This document shows positions 1 through 11,377 of a DNA stretch of 64,000 nucleotides, in pieces. This stretch comes from Pseudonocardia petroleophila (lineage in GTDB: Bacteria > Actinomycetota > Actinomycetes > Mycobacteriales > Pseudonocardiaceae). The stretch's first letter is position 1. Each line of letters starts with the position of its first letter. The translations under genes were made by a program, and so were the position numbers. The stretch is from assembly GCF_014235185.1 (NCBI RefSeq), contig NZ_CP060131.1:3293501-3357500 (forward strand). Direction: 5' to 3'. The notes under the pieces are model-generated. The model had not been told where the DNA came from, ran no database searches, and saw nothing but the letters and a program-made list of their open reading frames with translations.

Positions 1-51
1 GCCCTGAATGGGTACTGCGGGTGCGCCCTGGTGGGGACGGCCGGAAGAGAC

Positions 52-89
52 GGGCCGGGCGCTCGTGATCGAGTCTAGCCGCCCGGCCC
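52..89 (-). terminator. GC-rich stem-loop downstream of the RIO kinase gene
   Basis: A perfect 10-bp inverted repeat (GGGCCGGGCG at 52-61, CGCCCGGCCC at 80-89) with an 18-base loop lies 15 bases past the stop of the minus-strand kinase gene. There is no clear T tract, as is usual for actinobacterial terminators. The terminator role is inferred from position and symmetry. Confidence 0.4.
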
Positions 90-104
90 GCCGACCTCCG
101 ACCG

Positions 105-1010
105 CTACGCCTGTGACGTTCCCATCCCGAGCGCGACGAGCAGCTCCGGCAGCAGCGTGTCGGGCTGTCCGACCTCGGGCGGCAGCCCCTTCGCGGTGAA
201 CCACTCGCCGATCCGCCGCACGTCGCGGGCCAGGAAGTCGGGCCCCTGCGGGTTGCCCACGACGTCCACGACCTGCGGCAGGTCGATCAGCACGAGCCGC
301 CCGCGGTGGACGAGGACGTTGTAGGCGGACAGGTCGCCGTGGGTCAGGCCGTGGCGGGCCAGCCCGAGCAGCGCGTCGACGAGCTGGTGCCACAGATCAC
401 AGAGCTCGTCCGGGTCGGGGCGGCACTGCGCGAGCCGCGGGGCGGCGGTGCCGTCCGGGTCGCCCACGAACTCCATGAGCAGCTCCGTGCCCGCGCACTG
501 CACCGGGTAGGGGACGGCGACGCCGTTGCTCCACAGCAGCGACAGCGCGGCGAACTCCGCCCCCGCCCACTGCGCGGCGAGCAGGTCGCGGCCGAACGCG
601 GTGCGCCCGGCCATCGCGCGGGTCTCCCGCGAGCGCCGGACGCGCCGGCCCTCCAGGTAGCCCGCGTCGCGGTGGAACATGCGGTGCTCGGCGGTGCGGT
701 AGCGCTTGACCGCCATGACCGCACGACGGTCGGTGCCGGGCACCGCGCGTTCCAGCAGCCCGACGTCGGCCTCCTTGCCGGACTTGAGCGCGCCGAGCTC
801 GGTGTCGACCGCGGCGTGCTCGGTGACCACCCAGCGCGGCACCGGGTCGGGGCCGTGCTCGGCGCCGTCCCATGTGGACCAGCGGTCGCCGTCGGGCGGG
901 CCGTCGATCTCGGCGCCGGCCCGCTCGTCGAACGCGGAGGGGTCGGTGCGGTGCCGGGGACGGGGTTCGTCGTCGTCGAAACGGCGGCGCTTGCGGATGG
1001 GCTCGTACAA
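105..1010 (-). CDS. RIO1-family serine protein kinase/ATPase
   Basis: A 301-residue protein with the RIO-type kinase fold. The ATP-binding region LKSGKEADV is near residue 76, the catalytic loop HGDLSAYNVLV is near residue 222 and the metal-binding IDLPQ follows. RIO kinases lack the classical activation loop and substrate-binding lobe, and none is visible here. The Arg/Asp-rich N-terminus (RKRRRFDDDEPRPRHR) looks disordered and could bind nucleic acid. The start is a TTG with GAGGAG eight bases upstream. An 18-codon ORF with a perfect Shine-Dalgarno ends 34 bases before it. In archaea and eukaryotes RIO1 acts in small-subunit maturation; the bacterial role is not settled. Confidence 0.85.
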   Translation of the reverse strand: MYEPIRKRRRFDDDEPRPRHRTDPSAFDERAGAEIDGPPDGDRWSTWDGAEHGPDPVPRWVVTEHAAVDTELGALKSGKEADVGLLERAVPGTDRRAVMAVKRYRTAEHRMFHRDAGYLEGRRVRRSRETRAMAGRTAFGRDLLAAQWAGAEFAALSLLWSNGVAVPYPVQCAGTELLMEFVGDPDGTAAPRLAQCRPDPDELCDLWHQLVDALLGLARHGLTHGDLSAYNVLVHRGRLVLIDLPQVVDVVGNPQGPDFLARDVRRIGEWFTAKGLPPEVGQPDTLLPELLVALGMGTSQA

Positions 1011-1044
1011 CGGGGGTCTCCTCGAGAGGGCGCCCCGGCGCGAG

Positions 1045-1101
1045 TCAGCGCGGGGCGGGGATCGGACGGGCGCGCAGCACGTCCGGGACGGTCGTGGACA
1101 T
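1045..1101 (-). CDS. 18-residue upstream ORF with strong ribosome binding site
   Basis: ATG at 1101 opens an 18-codon frame (MSTTVPDVLRARPIPAPR) ending 34 bases before the TTG of the RIO kinase. It is preceded by AGGAGGTG at near-optimal spacing, the best Shine-Dalgarno match I noticed in the window, which is hard to explain unless the ORF is translated. It could be a leader peptide that couples or attenuates translation of the kinase. I do not recognise the peptide. The alternative is a chance frame behind a misplaced SD. Confidence 0.45.
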   Translation of the reverse strand: MSTTVPDVLRARPIPAPR

Positions 1102-1216
1102 CACGCACACCTCCTCACCTCTCGGGTCGCGCACAGCGTCGCGCACCCGCCGGCCCGCGCACCACCGATTAACCGGCGGAGCGGTTGGGACGGCGCGGGA
1201 CCGGGCACGCTCGGGC

Positions 1217-2134
1217 ATGAAGGCATATGTGTTCACGCAGTACGGCGGCCCCGAGAACCAGGAGATCCAGGAGCTCCCGACCCCCGAGCCGGGCCCGTCG
1301 GAGGTGCGCATCGCGGTGCGCGCGGCCGGGGTGAACCCGGTCGACTGGAAGATCCGCCAGGGGCACATGCGCGAGTTCCTGCCCCGCGACATGCCCGCGG
1401 TGCTCGGCTCCGAGGCGGCGGGCGTCGTGGAGGCCGTCGGGCAGGACGTCGACGGGTTCGCCGTCGGCGACGAGGTGTTCGGCAGCACCGCGTCGAACTC
1501 GGGCGCCTACGCGGAGCAGGCGCTGCTCAGCGCGGCCGCGACGGCGCGGAAGCCCGCGGGGCTGCCGTTCGCCAGCGCCGCCGTGCTCCCGGTGGCCGGG
1601 GCCACCGCGTACGACGGCATCACCCAGCTGGAGCTGGACGCCGGTGCGACGCTGCTGATCAACGGCATCGGCGGGGGAGTCGGGGTGGTGGCGGCCCAGC
1701 TCGCCCGCGACCGCGAGATCACCGTCGTCGGCACGGCGTCGGAGGACAAGCGTGAGCTCGTCGAGTCCCTCGGCGCGATCCTCGTGCCCTCCGGCGACGG
1801 CGTGGCCGAGCGCGTGCGGCAGATCCTGCCCGACGGCGTCGACGCGATCCTCGACCTGGTGGGCGGCGACTCGCTGCGCGCGGTCGCCGACCTGTGCGCC
1901 GACCGCTCGCGGATCGTCACCGCGGCCGACCCGGGCACCGCGGAGGAGGTCGGCGGCGTGCCGATCGAGCGCGACCGCACCTCCACCGTCCTCGACGCCG
2001 TGGTGGCGCTCGTGGCGCAGGGCAAGATCGACCCGCACGTCAACGAGACGTTCCCCCTCGACGACGCGGGCTCCGCGCTCGCCTCCGTCGAGGCCGGGCA
2101 CGCCCGCGGCAAGGTCGTGCTGGAGATCGGCTGA
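1217..2134 (+). CDS. NADP-dependent zinc-independent alcohol dehydrogenase / quinone oxidoreductase (MDR family)
   Basis: A 305-residue medium-chain dehydrogenase/reductase. The GroES-like N-terminal domain (about 1-125) contains the typical AAGVNPVDWKIRQG stretch. The Rossmann domain has the nucleotide motif NGIGGGVGVVAAQLA near residue 150 and VDAILDLVGGDSL downstream. The cysteine/histidine zinc ligands of true alcohol dehydrogenases are absent, which places it with the quinone-oxidoreductase branch acting on quinones or enones with NAD(P)H. The ATG at 1217 begins the conserved MKAYVF. In-frame extension upstream is not family-like. No strong Shine-Dalgarno is present. It stands alone, divergent from the RIO kinase. 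Confidence 0.85.
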   Translation: MKAYVFTQYGGPENQEIQELPTPEPGPSEVRIAVRAAGVNPVDWKIRQGHMREFLPRDMPAVLGSEAAGVVEAVGQDVDGFAVGDEVFGSTASNSGAYAEQALLSAAATARKPAGLPFASAAVLPVAGATAYDGITQLELDAGATLLINGIGGGVGVVAAQLARDREITVVGTASEDKRELVESLGAILVPSGDGVAERVRQILPDGVDAILDLVGGDSLRAVADLCADRSRIVTAADPGTAEEVGGVPIERDRTSTVLDAVVALVAQGKIDPHVNETFPLDDAGSALASVEAGHARGKVVLEIG

Positions 2135-2190
2135 TGTGAGTGATCTCCGGTCGGGGTGTGGGCCCGGGGGCCGCCCGGGTACGCGGCGGT

Positions 2191-2649
2191 ATGTCGAAAG
2201 AGCAGAACGTCGCCACGCAGGAGAAGGCCGCTGCACACATCAACGCCGGCGAGATCGACGCCGCGATGGACACCCTGTTCGCGATCGACGCAGTCGACCA
2301 CGACCCCGCTCCGGGGCAGGGTCCGGGACGGGAGGGCTTCCGCGGCTTCTTCCGGACCCTGACCACGGGGTTCCCGGACGCCCACCTCGAGCCGCAGACG
2401 ATGGTCGTCGACGACGACAGCGTCGCGTTCGCCTACACCCTCACCGGCACGCACCGGGGTGAGTTCAACGGCGTCGCGGCGACCGGGAAGCGCATCGAGG
2501 TCCGTGGCCTCCAGATCGGGCGCTTCGTCGACGGGCAGATCGTGGAGCGGTGGGGCGCCACCGACGAGGCGGGCATCATGCAGCAGATTGGTGCCGCCCC
2601 GGGAGCGGACGAGGGCCTGGTGGACAAGCTCAAGAGCGCGTTCAACTGA
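2191..2649 (+). CDS. SnoaL-like (NTF2-fold) polyketide cyclase family protein
   Basis: A 152-residue single-domain protein of the SnoaL/NTF2-like superfamily. It has an N-terminal helix, then the VDHDPAPGQGPGREGFRGFF region, the AHLEPQTMVVDDDSVAFAYTLTGTHRGEF strand pair and a C-terminal GRFVDGQIVERWGATDEAGIM motif typical of ester-cyclase-like members. Function is generic: a small-molecule pocket of unknown substrate. The ATG at 2191 is preferred over the in-frame ATG at 2140 because the intervening residues are Gly/Arg-rich and unlike the family. It lies 56 bases after the oxidoreductase and on the same strand, so co-transcription is possible. Confidence 0.75.
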   Translation: MSKEQNVATQEKAAAHINAGEIDAAMDTLFAIDAVDHDPAPGQGPGREGFRGFFRTLTTGFPDAHLEPQTMVVDDDSVAFAYTLTGTHRGEFNGVAATGKRIEVRGLQIGRFVDGQIVERWGATDEAGIMQQIGAAPGADEGLVDKLKSAFN

Positions 2650-2665
2650 CCCCGGCGTCCGGGTC

Positions 2666-3415
2666 TCAGGCCGGCACGACCACGTGCAGCGCCGAGGGAC
2701 CCGGGCGTTCGACGCGCATCCCGGCGCGGCGGGCGATCGTCGCCACCGCGGCCGCGTCGGCGGGCTCCGCGCGGGTGCCGGCGAGCAGCCGGGCCAGCCG
2801 CCCCTTGTGCGCCTTGTTGAAGTGGCTGATCACCGTGCGCGTCCCGTCCGGGCGCTCGGCGAGCACGTCGACGTCGACCGCGCCCGGCACGCGTGCGAGC
2901 GCGGCGTAGGAGCCCGAGCGCAGGTCGACGACCAGCTCGCCGTCGGCGACGGCGCGCAGCACCGGTTCCAGCAGCGGCCGCCACGCGGCGGCCAGGGTGC
3001 CGCGGCCGGGCAGCGCCGACCCGGCGGAGAGCCGGTAGGCCGGGATCGGGTCGTCGGCGCGCACGAGCCCGAACAGCGCCGAGCCGACGGCGAGGCGCTC
3101 GCGGGCCCGCCCGGCCGCGGCCCCGCGCAGCGAGCGCATGTCGAGCGCGTCGTAGAGGACGCCGGTGTAGCGGCGCAGCGCCGGCATCGTGGGGGCGGTC
3201 CGCAGCGCGGCGTTGCGCGCGATCTCGTCGTCCTGCTTCGGGGACAGGCCCAGCGCCGAGCGGGAGGCGTCCACATCGGAGGCGAGGGCGACCAGCGCGT
3301 CGACGAGGTCGGTGCGCAGCGGGTCGAGCTCCCGGTGGCTCAGGGCCGCCACGTCCAGCGGGGGGCCGTCGCCCCCGTCGATCTTGGTCTCCGACGGGGG
3401 GAGCAGCACGAGCAC
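2666..3415 (-). CDS. yaaA: YaaA family peroxide stress protein (DUF328)
   Basis: A 249-residue protein of the YaaA/UPF0246 family. It opens with the hallmark MLVLLPPSETK and contains RYTGVLYDALD, VRADDPIPAYRLSAG and the C-terminal ISHFNKAHKGRLARLL motif. In E. coli, YaaA lowers free iron during peroxide stress and has a DNA-binding fold; that role is assumed here from family membership. The length matches the family. It converges with the SnoaL-like gene and diverges from the metY leader region. The GTG/ATG choice is simple because the conserved N-terminus begins exactly at 3415. Confidence 0.88.
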   Translation of the reverse strand: MLVLLPPSETKIDGGDGPPLDVAALSHRELDPLRTDLVDALVALASDVDASRSALGLSPKQDDEIARNAALRTAPTMPALRRYTGVLYDALDMRSLRGAAAGRARERLAVGSALFGLVRADDPIPAYRLSAGSALPGRGTLAAAWRPLLEPVLRAVADGELVVDLRSGSYAALARVPGAVDVDVLAERPDGTRTVISHFNKAHKGRLARLLAGTRAEPADAAAVATIARRAGMRVERPGPSALHVVVPA

Positions 3416-3464
3416 GACCCGAACGGTAGCCGGAGGGGTCGTTGTGCCCTGGTTGCGACCCCGT

Positions 3465-3470
3465 TACGGT
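3465..3470 (+). promoter_or_regulatory. -10 box for the leaderless metY leader transcript
   Basis: TACGGT matches the actinobacterial TAnnnT -10 consensus and ends 7 bases before the GTG of the leader peptide, so transcription would begin at or next to the start codon. There is no Shine-Dalgarno in between. Confidence 0.5.
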
Positions 3471-3477
3471 CAGCGTC

Positions 3478-3552
3478 GTGACCCCCCTCGTGACCCGCCG
3501 GCATGTGGACTACATGCGCGTCACGAGCGCGGCCTGTCGACCCGGCCGCTGA
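3478..3552 (+). CDS. Cysteine-containing leader peptide (RRHVD type) upstream of metY
   Basis: A 24-codon ORF starting GTG and ending TGA 41 bases before metY. Its core, TRRHVDYMRVTSAACR, fits the short actinobacterial leader peptides of the pattern RRxHVDxxRxxSxxC found upstream of sulfur and cysteine metabolism genes. It is apparently leaderless. A 6-bp hairpin (GCGGCC at 3529-3534, GGCCGC at 3544-3549) carries the TGT cysteine codon in its loop, so ribosome stalling at that codon could change the downstream structure. The expected role, inferred from context, is cysteine-responsive attenuation of metY-metX. It is too short for ordinary gene callers. Confidence 0.75.
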   Translation: MTPLVTRRHVDYMRVTSAACRPGR

Positions 3553-3593
3553 CCGACGCCGCACGCCCTTCCTCTCGTTCTCTGGAGACACGC

Positions 3594-4886
<1,293 letters not shown>

Positions 4887-4893
4887 TCGACGG

Positions 4894-6030
4894 GTGACGA
4901 CGACTCTCGACCCCTCTCCCGCCACCGGTGCGTGGCGGGAGGGGGATCCCCCCGGCCGGCGCCGCTGGACCGCGCCCTTCCCGCTCCGCGTCGAGTCCGG
5001 CGCGGAGCTGCCGGACGTCCGGCTCGCCTACGAGACGTGGGGCGAGCTCGACGCCGACCGGTCCAACGCGGTGCTCGTGCTGCACGCCCTCACCGGCGAC
5101 AGCCACCTCACCGGCCCGGCCGGTCCGGGGCACCCGACGCCCGGGTGGTGGGACACCCTCGTCGGTCCCGGGCGCCCGCTCGACCCGCAGCGGTGGTTCG
5201 TCGTCGCCCCCAACGTCCTGGGCGGCTGCCAGGGCAGCACGGGGCCGTCCACGACGTCCCCGGACGGGCGGCCGTGGGGGAGCCGGTTCCCGGTGCTGAC
5301 CCCGCGCGACTCCGTGGCCGCGGAGACCGTGCTGGCCGACGAGCTGGGCGTCGGGGAGTGGGCGTGCGTGGTCGGCGGCTCGATGGGGGCGATGCGCGCG
5401 CTGGAGTGGGCCGCGACCGAGCCCGACCGCGTCCGGCGCCTCGGCCTGCTCGCCGGGCCCGCCGCGACCTCGGCCGACCAGATCGGGTGGGCGGCACCGC
5501 AGATCGCGGCGATCCGGGCCGACCCGGGCTGGCGCGGGGGCGACTTCTACGACGCCGCCCCCGGCGAGGGCCCGCACCTCGGCCTGGGCATCGCCCGGCG
5601 GATCGCGCACCTGAGCTACCGCAGCGGGTTCGAGCTGGCGGAGCGCTTCGGCCGGGACCCGCAGGACGGTGAGGACCCCTGGCGCGGCGGCCGCTACGCG
5701 GTGGAGAGCTACCTCGACCACCACGCGGCCAAGCTCGTCCGCCGCTTCGACGCCGGGTCCTACGTGCGGCTGACCGAGATGATGAACGCCCACGACGTCG
5801 GCCGCGGCCGCGGTGGCGTCGCTGCGGGGCTGGCCCGGGTCCGGGCGACGACGATGGTCGGCGGGGTCAGCTCCGACCGGCTCTACCCGCCCGCGCAGCA
5901 GGCCGAGCTGGCCGACGGGATCCCGGGCTCCGGCCCGGCCCGGATCATCGAGTCCCCCTACGGCCACGACGGGTTCCTCATCGAGGCCGACGCCGTCGGG
6001 GCGATGATCGCGGAGCTGCTGGAGACCTGA
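4894..6030 (+). CDS. metX: Homoserine O-acetyltransferase
   Basis: A 378-residue alpha/beta-hydrolase-fold acyltransferase that makes O-acetylhomoserine, the substrate of the adjacent MetY. The nucleophile elbow is GGSMGAMRALEW near residue 165. The acid lies in VSSDRLYPP and the histidine in SPYGHDGFLIE near the C-terminus, so the triad is intact. The family signature NAVLVLHALTGDSHLTGP is present. The start is the GTG at 4894, seven bases after metY, and translation probably follows termination of MetY. Acetyl versus succinyl specificity cannot be read with certainty, but pairing with MetY favours acetyl. Confidence 0.94.
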   Translation: MTTTLDPSPATGAWREGDPPGRRRWTAPFPLRVESGAELPDVRLAYETWGELDADRSNAVLVLHALTGDSHLTGPAGPGHPTPGWWDTLVGPGRPLDPQRWFVVAPNVLGGCQGSTGPSTTSPDGRPWGSRFPVLTPRDSVAAETVLADELGVGEWACVVGGSMGAMRALEWAATEPDRVRRLGLLAGPAATSADQIGWAAPQIAAIRADPGWRGGDFYDAAPGEGPHLGLGIARRIAHLSYRSGFELAERFGRDPQDGEDPWRGGRYAVESYLDHHAAKLVRRFDAGSYVRLTEMMNAHDVGRGRGGVAAGLARVRATTMVGGVSSDRLYPPAQQAELADGIPGSGPARIIESPYGHDGFLIEADAVGAMIAELLET

Positions 6031-6036
6031 CGGGGT

Positions 6037-7388
<1,352 letters not shown>

Positions 7389-7392
<4 letters not shown>

Positions 7393-9488
7393 GTCGCGGC
7401 GGTGTCGAGGACCATGATCTCCCCGGCGTTGAGCAGCGACACATAGGCCCGGGACCCGTCGGGCAGCACCGAGATGCTCGACGGCCCGTCGCCCGTCGGG
7501 ATGGTGGCGGAGACGGTGTTGGTGGCGGCGTTGACGACCGTCACGGTGTCGTCGTCGACGTTGGCGGTGTAGAAGAACCGGCCGTCGGGCGAGTACGCGA
7601 TGTCCTGCGGCTTCAGGCCGACCGGCACGGTCGCCACCACGGTGGAGGTCGCGGTGTCGATCACCGACACCTCGTTGCTGTCGTAGTTGACGACGGACAG
7701 GCGGGTGCCGTCCGGGGACACGGCGATGCTGTGCGGGGAGACCCCGACCGGGATCTCCGCGGTGATCGCGCTGGTGGCGGTGTCGATCACGGACACGACG
7801 CCGGACTCGTGGTTGGCGGTGTAGAACACGCGCCCGTCGCGCCCGAAGGCCACCCAGTGCGGGTTGGGGGCCACGTCGATCTCCTGGCGGACCGACCCCG
7901 CGGCGAGGTCGATCACGTCGACGCGGCCGTCGTCGTGGCTCGGGACGTAGAGCAGGCTCCCGTCCGGGTTCGTCGACGAGGCGAACGGCCGCTTCCCGAC
8001 GGGCACGGTCTCGACGATCGCGTTGGTCGCGGTGTCGAGCACGGAGACGAAGTTGATCGTGAAGTCGTCGTTGTAGATGCTCAGGTAGGCCTGCGAGCCG
8101 TCGGGGGAGAACGACACGAACCGGGGCGGCCCGGCCGGGACCGGGATCGTCGCGGTGATGCTGTTGATGGTCGTGTCGAACACGGTCACGACGCCCGCGT
8201 TGCGGTTGCAGATGTAGGCGAACCGGCCGTTGGGCGTCACGTGGACGTAGCCGGGGGTGGTGCCGCCGGGGAACGTGCCGAGCACCGACGGGATCGCGAC
8301 GGCGGGCAGGATCTCCGCCGCCTCGACCGGGGGCACCGGCGCGGCCACGGGGCCGGCGTCCGTCGCCGCGGCGGACCCGGGGCCGAAGACCCGGACCACC
8401 GTGAGGACCAGCGCGACCAGCGACACCACGACGAGCGCGCTCAGGCCGATCAGCAGGGGGCTGCGGCGCGGGCGGGCGGGGGCGGGGTCGTCGACGGGCA
8501 GCGGCTGGGAGGACCGGTGCCGCCCGTCGGCGGAGGCGAGCCCCAGCGACTCCACGGGCAGCATCCGGCCGGGCCCCGACGGGGCGGGTGCCGCCTCCCG
8601 GACGGTCGGCGCGGCGGTCGGGGCGGGCGGACGCGGGTGCACGACGGTGGCCGCCTCGCCCGTGGCCCCCGCCGCGACGGCCGCGCGGGCCGCGGCGGCG
8701 AACTCGCCCGCCGAGGCGAACCGGTCGTCGGGCCGCTTGGCCATGCCCCGGGCGACGACCTCGTCGAGCGCGGGCAGGACGGTCCGGCTGACCGTGCTGG
8801 GCAGCGGCGGATCGGTGAACAGGTGGGCGTACATCAGCGCGGGCAGGTCCTCGCCGCTGAACGGCCGGGTCGCGGTGAGGCACTCGTAGAGCAGGCAGGC
8901 CAGCGAGTAGACGTCCGCGCGGCAGTCGACCGGCTGGTTGGAGAAGCGCTCGGGCGCCATGTAGTCGAGCGTGCCGATGGTCGCCCCGGTCATCGTCAGC
9001 GAGGTGCGGGCCGTCCCGATGGACCGGGCGATCCCGAAGTCGACGACGTAGACGAAGTCGTTCGCCGTGACGAGCACGTTGGACGGCTTGACGTCGCGGT
9101 GCACCAGCCCGTCGGCGTGCGCGGCGTCGAGGGCCTCGGCGATCTGCCCGATGAGGTGCACCGCGCGGGTCGGGGGGAGCGCCCCGTCCTCGGCGAGGAT
9201 CTGGCCGATGTCGCGGCCGTCGACCAGGCGCATGTCGATGAACAGCCGCCCGTCGATCTCGCCGAAGTCGTGGATCGGGATCACGTGCGGCTCGCGCAGC
9301 CGGGCGGCGACGTGGGACTCCCGGCGGAACCGGCGCGTGTACTCCGCGTCGCCGGAGAACAGCTCCGGGAGCAGCTTGAGCGCCACCTCGCGGTCCCGGC
9401 GGGTGTCGTGGGCGCGGTACACCTCGCCCATCCCGCCGGACCCGAGGAGGTCCTGCACGACGTACTGGCCGAACTGTCGGGTGGTCAT
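7389..9488 (-). CDS. Ser/Thr protein kinase with extracellular YVTN beta-propeller
   Basis: A 699-residue receptor kinase. The cytoplasmic kinase domain (about 8-265) carries [31 protein letters not shown] and APERF. A linker and one transmembrane helix (about 341-365, [20 protein letters not shown]) follow. The rest is a run of roughly seven YVTN-type repeats (about 42 residues each, for example [20 protein letters not shown]) that should fold as an extracytoplasmic beta-propeller, a plausible ligand- or protein-binding sensor. ATG has GGAG upstream (gtgcggagcgccg). It is the first gene of a two-kinase operon, divergent from proS. Confidence 0.9.
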
Positions 9489-9617
9489 CGGCGCTCCGCA
9501 CTCGGGCTGGTCGCTGTCCGTTCGCTGTGTCGCGCGTGCGAGGGGAAAGGTTACGGCGGCGCGGCCCCCGGTGGGTCAAGGCGAGATACCGGAACGACGG
9601 GACCGGGGGAGCGTCGC

Positions 9618-9623
9618 TACGCT
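9618..9623 (+). promoter_or_regulatory. -10 box for leaderless proS
   Basis: TACGCT (TAnnnT type) ends exactly 7 bases before the GTG at 9631 with no Shine-Dalgarno between. This supports the GTG rather than the internal ATG at 9643 as the start. Confidence 0.5.
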
Positions 9624-9630
9624 GCTCCGG

Positions 9631-11376
9631 GTGCTGACCAGGATGTCGTCGTTGTTCCTCCGGACCCTGCGCGATGACCCCGCCGACGCGGAGGTACCGA
9701 GCCACAAGCTGCTCGTCCGCGCCGGCTACGTGCGCCGCGTCGCCCCGGGGATCTACACCTGGCTGCCGCTGGGGCTGAAGGTGCTGCGTGCGGTCGAGCA
9801 GATCGTGCGCGAGGAGATGGACGCCATCGGCGCCCAGGAGATCCAGCTGCCCGCGCTGCTGCCCCGCGAGCCCTACGAGGCCACCGGCCGCTGGACCGAG
9901 TACGGCCCGAACCTGTTCCGGCTCAAGGACCGGCGGGGCAACGACTACCTCCTCGGCCCCACGCACGAGGAGCTGTTCACGCAGGTCGTGAAGGGCGAGT
10001 ACTCCTCCTACAAGGACTACCCGGTCACGCTGTACCAGATCCAGAACAAGTACCGCGACGAGGCGCGGCCCCGGGCGGGCATCCTGCGCGGGCGCGAGTT
10101 CCTCATGAAGGACTCCTACTCCTTCGACCTCGCCGACGAGGGCCTGTCGGCGTCCTACGCCGCGCACCGCGCCGCGTACGTGAAGATCTTCGACCGGCTC
10201 GGGCTGGAGTACGTCGTCGTCGCGGCGACGTCCGGGGCGATGGGCGGGTCGGCGTCGGAGGAGTTCCTGGCCGTCGCGCCCACCGGCGAGGACACGTTCG
10301 TCCAGAGCCCGGGCGGCTACGCGGCCAACGTCGAGGCCGTCACCACGACGGCGCCCCCGGAGATCCCGCTCGACGGGCTGCCCGAGGCGCAGGCGCACCA
10401 CACCCCGAACACCCCGACGATCGAGTCGCTCGTCGACTTCCTCAACGGCGCCGGGCTGGGCCGCACCTTCACCGCGGCCGACACCCTGAAGAACGTGCTG
10501 GTCAAGACGCGCAACCCCGGTGAGCAGGAGTGGACGCTGCTCGGCGTCGGCGTGCCCGGCGACCGCGAGGTCGACATGAAGCGGCTGGAGGCCGCGCTGG
10601 AGCCCGCTGAGGTGGTGCTGCTCACCGACACCGACTTCGCGAGGAACGACTTCCTCGTGAAGGGCTACATCGGCCCGGTGGCGCTGGCCGCCAACGGGGT
10701 GCGCTACCTCGTCGACCCCCGCGTCGTCACCGGCACCGCGTGGGTCACCGGCGCCGACAAGGCCGACCACCACGTCGTCGACCTCGTCGCGGGCCGCGAC
10801 TTCACCCCCGACGGCACGATCGAGGCCGCCGAGGTCCGCGAGGGCGACCCGGCCCCCGACGGCTCCGGGCCGCTCTCCGCCGCCCGCGGCATCGAGATCG
10901 GGCACGTGTTCCAGCTCGGCCGCAAGTACGCCGACGCCGCGCAGCTCGACGCGCTGGGCCCGGACTCCAAGCCCGTCCGCATCACGATGGGGTCCTACGG
11001 CATCGGCGTCTCGCGGCTCGTCGCGGTGATCGCCGAGCAGAACCACGACGACTCGGGCCTGTTGTGGCCGGCCGCCGTCTCGCCGTACGACGTGCACGTC
11101 GTCGTCGCGGGCAAGACCGAGGAGATCGCCACCGGCGGGGCCGCGCTGGCCGCCGACCTGGAGGCCGCCGGGCTGCGCGTGCTGCTCGACGACCGCAAGG
11201 CCTCACCGGGCGTCAAGTTCGCCGACGCGGAGCTGGTCGGCGTGCCGACGATCGTGGTCGCCGGTCGCGGGCTGGCGAACGGCGTGATCGAGGTCAAGGA
11301 CCGCCGCAGCGGCGAGCGCGTCGAGATCGCGCTGGCCGACGCGGTCGCCCACCTGACGGGGCGGGCGACCGCCTAG
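9631..11376 (+). CDS. proS: Prolyl-tRNA synthetase (bacterial type, with editing insertion)
   Basis: A 581-residue class II aminoacyl-tRNA synthetase that charges tRNA-Pro. Conserved N-terminus [20 protein letters not shown], motif 1/2 region with [12 protein letters not shown] and [22 protein letters not shown], a central INS editing domain (about residues 225-400), motif 3 ([16 protein letters not shown]) and a C-terminal anticodon-binding domain ([10 protein letters not shown] onward). The GTG start gives the family-standard LTRMS beginning. In mycobacteria proS lies next to the DUF4439 gene and rimP; here about 15 kb of kinase and accessory genes separate them. Confidence 0.96.
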   Translation: MLTRMSSLFLRTLRDDPADAEVPSHKLLVRAGYVRRVAPGIYTWLPLGLKVLRAVEQIVREEMDAIGAQEIQLPALLPREPYEATGRWTEYGPNLFRLKDRRGNDYLLGPTHEELFTQVVKGEYSSYKDYPVTLYQIQNKYRDEARPRAGILRGREFLMKDSYSFDLADEGLSASYAAHRAAYVKIFDRLGLEYVVVAATSGAMGGSASEEFLAVAPTGEDTFVQSPGGYAANVEAVTTTAPPEIPLDGLPEAQAHHTPNTPTIESLVDFLNGAGLGRTFTAADTLKNVLVKTRNPGEQEWTLLGVGVPGDREVDMKRLEAALEPAEVVLLTDTDFARNDFLVKGYIGPVALAANGVRYLVDPRVVTGTAWVTGADKADHHVVDLVAGRDFTPDGTIEAAEVREGDPAPDGSGPLSAARGIEIGHVFQLGRKYADAAQLDALGPDSKPVRITMGSYGIGVSRLVAVIAEQNHDDSGLLWPAAVSPYDVHVVVAGKTEEIATGGAALAADLEAAGLRVLLDDRKASPGVKFADAELVGVPTIVVAGRGLANGVIEVKDRRSGERVEIALADAVAHLTGRATA

Positions 11377-11377
11377 C

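Noticed and set aside
8-199. 63-codon plus-strand frame at the left edge
   Set aside because: It is antisense to the RIO kinase end, overlaps the stem-loop and has no SD.
3416-3593. SAM riboswitch upstream of metY
   Set aside because: No SAM-I or SAM-IV core pattern is visible in this short region; a leader peptide explains it better.
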